The notes beneath the pieces were generated by a model. That model was given only the letters and a program-made list of their open reading frames with translations, searched no databases and was not told the DNA's origin. Below are positions 56,821 to 64,000 of a stretch of 64,000 nucleotides of DNA, piece after piece (position 1 is the first letter of the stretch; every line of letters starts with the position of its first letter). The position numbers and the translations under genes are program-made. This DNA is from Gnetum montanum (taxonomy: Eukaryota > Streptophyta > Gnetopsida > Gnetales > Gnetaceae). Location: assembly GCA_015680685.1 (NCBI GenBank), contig MNCI01002924.1, forward strand, positions 145,170-209,169, written 5' to 3'.

Positions 56821-58782
56821 GATTACTGTTTCACCTTGAAACAGGATATTCAGCGGATGATCGATAAAGGCCAAATCACTTTTGACGAAGCCAACCCGGT
56901 CCAACCGCAGAATCAAGCTATGGGGGTGTACAAAGATCCCCTGAACACCAAGGAGGCGCCCTACGTCATTAATACAATCTACCTTGATGATGACTCTAAA
57001 GCACCACACATTAACACTGTCTATCCCCAGTATAAACAGGAAACACCTAATAGGCCATTCGTAGTTCAGATTCCCCCCGTTGTGCCCACGCCCACGCCTA
57101 ACGCCATGACACGGGACAAACCGTATGTAGTACATGTTCCTCCCATTGTCCCCTCAAATGCGTCAACCCCTCATACTCGACCTACTCCTTTCGTAGTCCA
57201 GGTACCACCCGCGGTTGCAACAATGGAGGTCCAACCTCCACTAAAACCAACTCCGTATGTCGTTAGGATACCCGAAACTCCTAATGATTACCAAACCTCC
57301 ATCTCATGAGTGCCGGGCCAACCCAGTCCCTACATCATCAGGGTCCCTAGCCCACCTTCTAACCAGTTACCTCCAACAGCACAACCGCAACCCCGCCCAG
57401 CTCCATATGTGGTGCGAATCCCAGGGTAGCCCGAGGCTCCAAGACCAGCCCCACCTCCACGCCACACACAAGAACGCCTAGCAGATAGGCTTACACATGA
57501 ACGTATGGAGAAGGAATGCCAACGGTTAGCTCTGGGGCCACCTAAGCCCATTCCACTTAACTTTGTGCCTATGTCGTCGCCTAATAACCAATCAGATGCG
57601 GGAAATGAAGGCGAATCATCTGAAAAACATGAACCGCTTAAAACGACAGCTTCGAACAAAAATGACAAACCAACAAAACATGAAATAAAACTATTGGGCC
57701 CAATGGACCCAGTTATCATTGATAAAAACGCTTCAAACAGCAAAGATTTAGCAACGGCCTTGACACAAGTCACCCAAGCATTGAAGCAAAAGAACACTTC
57801 GTTGAGCTTGTACAATTTGGTGCTAACATCCCAAACACATCGAGAAGCTCTAGTACGCATGTTAACGTCGATCCCGGTAAGCGAGGACTTGCCCCCAAAT
57901 GAACCCGCCATCCATGCGATAATGTACTTGTCTCATGGGACCACTCCTAAATCCTTGAGCTTCCATGATGGCAACATTAGGGTGGACAAGAAAACAGGGG
58001 AAATAACAATAGCCCCCATGTTCATAACGATACGTATCAACCAGTTTAAGATACATAGGGTCCACGTAGACGATGGAGCCGCAACAAATATTGTACCATA
58101 TCCCATTGTTGAACAATTGGGGCTTACTGAATTAATTAAACCAACCGTGACTACATGTTTAAAATCGTTCAGCGGGTCACGCGTAATGGTAAAAGGCACA
58201 ATAACTTTAGATTTTATAGCGGGAGACTAGTTCCCTACATCTGTCGAATTCCTAGTAGTCGATGAGATGCCAGGGTTCAACCTAATATTAGGAAGACCCT
58301 GGTTGGCCCAACTGAGAGCTGTCTCTTCCCCTGTACATTAGGAGATCCATCTGCCTTATGAAGGCGGTGAAATCATCATACACGGGGAAGCCGCTACGCC
58401 TATTATCTCATCACACGTGGACATGGACCAAGGATCAGAAGTTGAACTTGAAGAGCCTAAACGAAATGATAAAAATGCGCACCCACTGGTAAGCAGTAAA
58501 CCGTCGAACATAGAACAAGAGCCTCCTAAAACAAAAACACCTGTGTCTGACTCTGTACATACAACGTCTCAAATGGAAAATAACACAGAACCCCTGCCAA
58601 TTATTGAAACATCTGAAAACATTGACACAGAAGCCATTCCATCAGACGTCCCTTGGGCTGAATTACCATTTAACGTAATCAGTGAAGGGGACGCTGAATA
58701 CAGAATCATCCCGGTTGACATATCACCTAACCTTAAAAAGAAGAAAATCAACAAACTAATAATAGCAACACTCTTAGTCTGA
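56821..58782 (+). pseudogene. Element F: peptide-repeat linker and protease
   Basis: After KQDIQRMIDKGQITFDEANP the linker carries at least six units of the form P-F/Y-V-V-x-V/I-P (PFVVQIPP, PYVVHVPP, PFVVQVPP, PYVVRIPE, PYIIRVPS, PYVVRIPG; 57,054-57,426). The protease active site is VHVDDGAATNIVPYPIVEQL (about 58,060-58,119), then FNLILGRPWLAQL (about 58,276-58,315) and EIHLPYEGGEIIIHG. A long acidic tail ends TLLV at a TGA (58,780-58,782). Lesions: TGA at 57,307, TAG at 57,427, 58,228 and 58,339. Element A has Gln codons at the last two positions, which suggests C-to-T change. No RT follows; the antisense gene lies next. Confidence 0.9.
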
Positions 58783-59045
58783 AATGACGTTAAACTATAA
58801 CATGTTCAAAACGACGTTAAACTACCATCCGTCTGAAATGACACTAAACTACGATAAATCGAAAAATAAAAAATTTATTATTACTAAACTACACTTCTTG
58901 TCCGAAATGACGTTAAACTATCACGTCCGCAAAGACGTAAGACTAGCCACGATCAGCAATGATCGGTCAACAGAAAAAAAAATCTGCCCGTGTCATTCGA
59001 AATATTCCTCGTTTACGACTGGGGCCCGAAATGGCCTTAAACTAG
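58783..59045 (+). repeat. GAAATGACGTTAAACTA units in element F
   Basis: Seven or so imperfect units (GAAATGACGTTAAACTA, AAACGACGTTAAACTACC, GAAATGGCCTTAAACTAG) start directly at the protease stop. Counterpart of 4,540-4,925 in element A. Confidence 0.8.
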
Positions 59046-59337
59046 TTCATGCGTGCATACTTGGTTCTCCTTTTTGTTCAGCATTTACAATCACCTCTCT
59101 GCTTTACACTTAAGACAAAACAAAAAAAACAAGCCAGAACATTTTTCATTGTCGCGTCGTGTTTACAACTAAAGTCAAAATCAATAAAAAAAAATTTTTA
59201 CATGCAATGTTGTACAATTACAAGTATCAACTATTTTCCTCCATCTCAAAATTTTCAAGTTACGATTCCTGTATCAGCCTAAATCAGCAAAACAACAAAA
59301 ACTTAAAAGACTAAAAAAAGAGCCTAAGCATCCGGGA
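59046..59337 (-). other. 3' flank of the antisense gene
   Basis: AT-rich, no gene on the plus strand. Would be the 3' untranslated region and terminator of the antisense gene; no clear polyadenylation signal beyond A/T richness. Confidence 0.4.
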
Positions 59338-62300
59338 CTAGAGGATCGCCCCTTTGGATCCACCAGCATCAGAGGCCCCTACTCCACTGGGGCCAGCTTC
59401 TTGAGCATCATCGCCACCTTCATCCTGGAAATACCAAAGAGAACAACCAACATAAGAATAAGTGACTGTCAAAGTTTTAAACACTAGTTAGTAAATTGCA
59501 TAAGGACAAGACACTTACCATAGGAGATCCCCCTAAGCCGAACTCCAGCCGACGGAGGATTTCTTCTTCTAAAATGCTGGCCTAGTCTGTCCCATCTAGG
59601 CCTAAGTCAACATCTGCCAAAGTCTTCCCTTTGTCGACAGCTGACCAGGTAGGATGTTTCAGAGGGAATTCGCCAACTGACACTTCCCCAGAAGCAGTTG
59701 TGATTACCCTCATAGGCGAATCCATTTCCACAGTTGTATTCTGAGCAAAAGTATCAAAACCAGAATGCAAACCCAAACCCTCCACAAACATCTCTAGTTG
59801 TTGCTTTTCAATAGACACCTCTTTTAGCGACTTCTTGTAATAATGTTTATGATTTTTCTCATCTTGACCCCATTTACAAACCTTGGAAGCAAAGGCTTTC
59901 CAATCTTGACATTTAAGGTTCAGGAGATCAATTTGGGCTTTGTGCTCTGCCATTCTCTGAGTCAACGATGCATGACGATTCAGTAAATTCCAATATCTTG
60001 TGTATGTGACCTCGGACGTTTGCCAAGAGCGATCACCGCTTAGCCTAGCAGCGGTGAACTCGTACCAGGCCTTCAGATCATCACGTTCCACCGACAACTT
60101 AGAGACTTCCCTTTCTTTTGCTTGAATCTATAGCCACAACTACTCAATGGAACGCCTACAGGTCCATAACGATTTAGCATTGTGCACAAAGCCTTCCGCA
60201 ACTCCATCGTAAACAGGCCTTGGCACCTGTTCCACTTCAGGGGAAAGTGTGGTTAAACTTTCTATACTAACGCTTTCAGAGGGATCCCATCTCAATTTAG
60301 CACCTGCCCATGCGAAAAATACGAATGTTAGGACAATATAAATAAAATGTGAAATTCTAAACCTTTGAATGATTTATACCTATGTCAGGGTGGGCCTCCT
60401 GGATCTGTTCAACGACTTCTTCCACGAGTCTAGCCACAAAATCCATTTTGCTTGGCATTTCAGACCAAGTAAATGGCTCACGGGTACACGATGAACTAAC
60501 CTCAGCGGTCCTCTCCGGGGGAACCATCTTCATTGGTACATCCAAACGCACCGTCCTGGTCGCGCTACCTTCATCTGGACAGGATAAAAATGCGAAAAGT
60601 AAAAAAAAATATATACTACAAGAATGAAAACTGACAGGAGAAATTAAAATGAGATAAAGACAAAAAAAAACATACCATGATCCTTGTCACCCTCTAGGGG
60701 GTCACCTAAATCCAAGTCTCCCTGAAGAAACCTGAGGAACACTTGATCGACACTACCCTGGTCGTCCAATGGCTCAGTTTCTATGGTTTTCTCCTTTAAC
60801 TCCTCCGTCCCTCCACCCTAGCTCTTCTCTGTATGTTCCTCCTCATTGTTTCTCTCCGTATTGATCTCCTCCTCCTCGGTGATAGTCTCTAGAGCCTACT
60901 TCCTCACTGTTTTAAAATCGGGCCAAAAATATCAAAGACATGTAAGCGATTGAGGTATAACTTATAAACAAAACGAAAACGATAAACGGGAGAGGTCTGC
61001 TTACCGGGCATCTTGAAGCGTATCCGCTTCACGCGTGGCTAGTTCACACCAGAGATTTCCTCAGCTGGGCGCTCAGGCCTCTTTAGCTTTGACTTAGCTT
61101 GGCCAACAGTCTCCTTGATGACCCGTTCTGCCCTTCTAGCAGTGTAGGGTACCTCGTCTGGCTCCAACCCCAAACTATCACGTGTGGATTGAACCGGCAG
61201 ATGACCCCCCTATAGTGATAGAAGTGGATTCATCAATACCTTCAGGGGCATCCTGGGATTTAGCTGTCTCAAACAAATAGTTGATCCACGGGCGGGATAT
61301 TTGACCCCGATCCCGCAGAACAAACTTGTTGTCTGCGCGAACTACCAGGAACTCGGCGAAACGACGAAGATAATCAACGAAGAATGCGAAGGTGAAATGG
61401 GATTGCACCTTGACATTCGAACACAATCGCACTATCTCCTTGTGCATACCCAACAACAAAAATCATGCCCAGTTATATCGCATGCCTGTTTCCAAAACAG
61501 TTCGCATGACACAAACAGCCTCAACCCCAAGGCACCTCACTTGGGAAAGAGTTTTGGGGAATACCCGTGCTTTGAACAGGGGATATAGTTTGTTCACTTC
61601 TATAAATTTTGCCTTCCCCTGCATCGGGAATCCCTTGGCACCCTTGGACACGCATAGCCAATCTTCCAACTCCCGAATCATCTGGAGCTCCTTATGGGCT
61701 CTGTCTAGTACTACATTCAAGCCATCTGTCGGTACGCCAAATAAGTTCGAAAAGAACTTGAGCGACAGATGGAAAAATACCTTCACACCCTTAATCCGGG
61801 TGCTGTAGTATGAGACAGACTCATTAAAGGAGTCTACTATCCCAATCATCTCCCCAATGGAAACGTCAGGACTTGGAGTCATAAAAAGCTCCATGAGGCC
61901 GGCGTTATCCAGGCAACGAGCGAGGGAGGGAGGAGCACGATTATGCAACCACTTCTGGGCCTTAGCCACTCCTCTGAACTTCATCAACAAAGTCGTCTCG
62001 GTTCGCCCAGTGGTCACCGGATCCTCACCAGAAGGTACATCAACTGTAAAAGCAATTTAAAATGATCATATCAACGTAAATCAAAACAATTGGACAAACC
62101 CACCAACATGTCTAAGAAATGTTATCATTTACCGTTAGTGGTGGATCTAGATGTGCTGCTAAGGTCACGAGGGAAGACTGGCCCGTTGTCAGTCTATTCT
62201 TCATGAAGCCACCCACGAGCCTTGCACATCGCAAATGCTCTGGAGAACTGCTTATGAAAATGGACCATCGAACCCTTCGTTTGACCCAGTACGGTCCCAC

Positions 62301-63753
62301 GAAGGGTGGGGCCCATCATGAATGCCTCCAGGGCAGTGCGAGCAAGGGCTAATCCTTCATCTTCAATAAGTGTCCCATCTGGGTTGGTCTTCAGCCTGTA
62401 AGCAAATATGGGTCAAAATAAGAAACAAACGCTAAACAGCGAAAGGAAATAGTAAACTTAAACATGCCTACCTGGCCACTCGATACACCGTGCCGAGTGG
62501 GTTCTAGAATAATGTATGTGCATGGGCAGCTATGAACAACGTATTGTTGAGGTAGTCTAACCCTCGCGGCAATAGTTCCCACACGCACGTTAATGGGCGT
62601 GTAGACCGAGACCCGCGGGTAGTACCATCCTCGTTAATAAGAGGCTCCTCATCAATGTCTTGTATAAAAACCATGACACCCTCTGCAGCCCCCGGCAACA
62701 TCTCCTCAAGCACGCTCCGTGCAGTCACCTCGTCAAAGTTTGACCAGATAGCCACCTCGAAATTGTCCAACAGGAAGGACAGAAATCCACACGCGCCTCC
62801 CCTGAACCAAACCCTATTATCATCCACGGTCAGATCCGGGGGAACCTCGCCTTCCTCAACGAGGCCAACCCATGTTAATACCCCGACAAGTTCGACAACA
62901 ATGAGGAAGCGCTTGCTGTCCCTGTAAACAATCACAATGCCATGACAGATTAGCCTGAAAAAGTGAAAGTTTACATCATAAATCGACACTTAAAATCTGG
63001 AAAAATTTTACTAACTGTTTGCATTCAGCGTATACACCCCGTAGACCAGCGTATACGGCGGCGAAGCTGTCCACACTTAGCGTAATACGCGGCTTGAACA
63101 CGGCGTATACGTTGTACACTGAGCGTATACACTACCTAACTCAGCGTATATGCTGAAAATTAACTGTCTTACGCTCAGCGTATACGCCGACGAAACCCTC
63201 GGCGTATACGCTGCAACTCGATTTAAGCATAAGCAGTCTACGCCAGCACAGGAATAAACAAGTTTACGCTAGAAACGGGAAAAACAAGTTTATGCTGAAA
63301 GACAACTACAGACTAACAACGTATACGCCAAATAAACCCTCAACGTATATGCCATCATAGTAAAGAGTTTACGCTGATAAAACAAAAAAATCACGCTGAC
63401 AAGACTGCACAAAAAAATCATGATGCCATGGCTTACGCTGATATGCTAGTACAGGGAAAATGTTTACGCCAACAAAACTTTACGCTACAAAGTGACACTC
63501 GGCGTATATGCCGCAAAACCCCATACGCCTAAAAAACCCCTACGCTTGGCGTATACGCCAAGACTGTCTACGCTATAAAAGAAAAAGCATAGAAATAATC
63601 AGAGGCAAAGATCAGAGCCTACCTATGGGATGTCACGAACCAGGATGGGATCCTTGGCCTGGGGAGGCCCTGCAGCATAGCTTTCGTCTCATCCGCGAAG
63701 GTCAAGTCGGGACCCTTCCTCCCCTGATCCTCCACTTCTTTGCCCTTGCCCAT
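59338..63753 (-). pseudogene. Element F antisense gene, 8 exons, NIF/FCP1-like N-terminus
   Basis: Exons on the minus strand: 63,753-63,623; 62,954 (or 62,921)-62,472; 62,395-62,133; 62,043-61,005; 60,906-60,676; 60,574-60,380; 60,303-59,519; 59,424-59,338. Every intron is GT-AG and, allowing one indel in exon 4, all phases join. Exon 1 starts MGKGKEVEDQGRKGPDLTF. Exon 2 resembles the plant NLI-interacting-factor/FCP1 phosphatase fold (FLIVVELVGVL, FLSFLLDNFEVAIWSNFDEV, LNNTLFIAAHAHTLF), lacking catalytic Asp residues. Exon 4 (TLLMKFRGVAKAQKWL, LFGVPTDGLN) ends in a basic VKRIRFK. Exon 5 is acidic; exon 7 is coiled-coil-like. Lesions: about seven TAG, one TGA (61,463), and an indel at the C run near 61,205-61,211. 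Element A carries a decayed copy with shared splice sites. Family assignment beyond the exon 2 resemblance is unknown. Confidence 0.82.
62955..63622 (-). repeat. Motif array in intron 1 of the F antisense gene
   Basis: From about 63,026 a dense set of CAGCGTATACGC, GGCGTATACGCTG and TTTACGCT words fills the intron, the same motif as in the F LTR. It includes a perfect 18-base palindrome CTTGGCGTATACGCCAAG at 63,545-63,562. Confidence 0.85.
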
Positions 63754-64000
63754 CTCGGCCTGTTTACGCTAACGATACACGTTTACGCTGAAGAGAAGTG
63801 TCTACGCTAACGCCTAGAAGTTTACACCGCATCTACGCTGGGGTTTAATGCTACGCATCTATGCTGGGGTTATTCTTCGACATCTACGCTCAAGGAAATT
63901 TACACCTACGCTAAGGCAATGTAGTTTACGCTTACGCTTTCACAGTTCACGCTATCGCTTATGCTCTGTTGCTTTCAAAGTAAGAAGCAAATGGACCCCC
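63754..64000 (-). promoter_or_regulatory. Putative promoter of the F antisense gene
   Basis: Upstream of the antisense start codon; rich in TTTACGCT/ATCTACGCTGGGGTT words, looser relatives of the LTR motif. No convincing TATA box is visible before the window ends. Confidence 0.5.

Noticed and set aside
62655-62927. Plus-strand 90-codon frame
   Set aside because: Opposite strand of antisense exon 2, which has the better evidence (splice sites, sister copy).

Overview
This is nuclear DNA from a large, transposon-filled plant genome, most likely a gymnosperm (inference). Almost all of it is decayed Ty3/gypsy LTR retrotransposons of two plant lineages: Athila-like (primer site matching the 3' end of tRNA-Asp) and Tat-like (second, archaeal-type RNase H; primer site of the type TGGCGCTAGAAGGAGGG). 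I see no intact host gene, rRNA, tRNA or CRISPR. The clearly host-derived pieces are intronless gene fragments carried inside the LTRs of one Tat-like family. Four single Ns and one 293-base N run mark assembly gaps.

Layout. 1-22,448: an old Athila element (B1; gag scrap 1,493-1,640, pol 17,018-21,935) split by a Tat element (A; gag, protease, antisense gene, RT, RNase H, second RNase H, integrase, 3' LTR 15,510-17,017) and by two minus-oriented A-type LTRs (1-1,492; solo LTR 19,456-21,060). 22,449-31,925: an Athila tandem, LTR - B2 internal - LTR - E gag, ending against an inverted Athila 5' end (31,926-32,335). 32,511-38,335: Tat-like element C with a 2.7 kb 5' LTR, gag, then protease - archaeal RNase H - pre-RT in one frame. 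39,608-42,946: solo C LTR with perfect 5-base target duplications. 43,540-49,351: two minus-strand Athila pol remnants (B3, B4). 49,352-51,641: third C LTR, truncated. 51,642-53,420: Athila element D (LTR, primer site, gag). 53,421-64,000: young CpG-rich Tat element F, cut by the window end. F lies in D, D in a C LTR, and that LTR in B4.

Two systems stand out. (1) C-family LTRs (TGTTGG...CCAACA) carry different host gene fragments upstream of their TATA box: an unrecognised ORF plus a cyclophilin start (copy 1); bHLH, zinc-ribbon RING and ANGUSTIFOLIA/CtBP fragments (copy 2); an NLR NB-ARC fragment (copy 3). The recognised fragments are intronless and in the LTR sense orientation, as expected if mRNA had been copied into U3.

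(2) A and F both hold, between protease and the rest of pol, a gene on the opposite strand. In F it resolves into 8 exons with GT-AG introns and compatible phases (59,338-63,753); A keeps recognisable counterparts of most exons and several splice sites. The N-terminal part resembles the NLI-interacting-factor/FCP1 HAD-phosphatase fold without its catalytic aspartates; the C-terminal part is acidic and coiled-coil-like. Its promoter and first intron are packed with the same short GCGTA-core motifs that fill the element's own LTR and leader (AGCGTATACGC in F; GAGCGTAGTC and its CpG-decayed forms GAGCATAGTC/GAGTGTAGTC in A). An element-encoded regulator acting on its own motif arrays, comparable to VANC proteins of VANDAL transposons, is a testable hypothesis.
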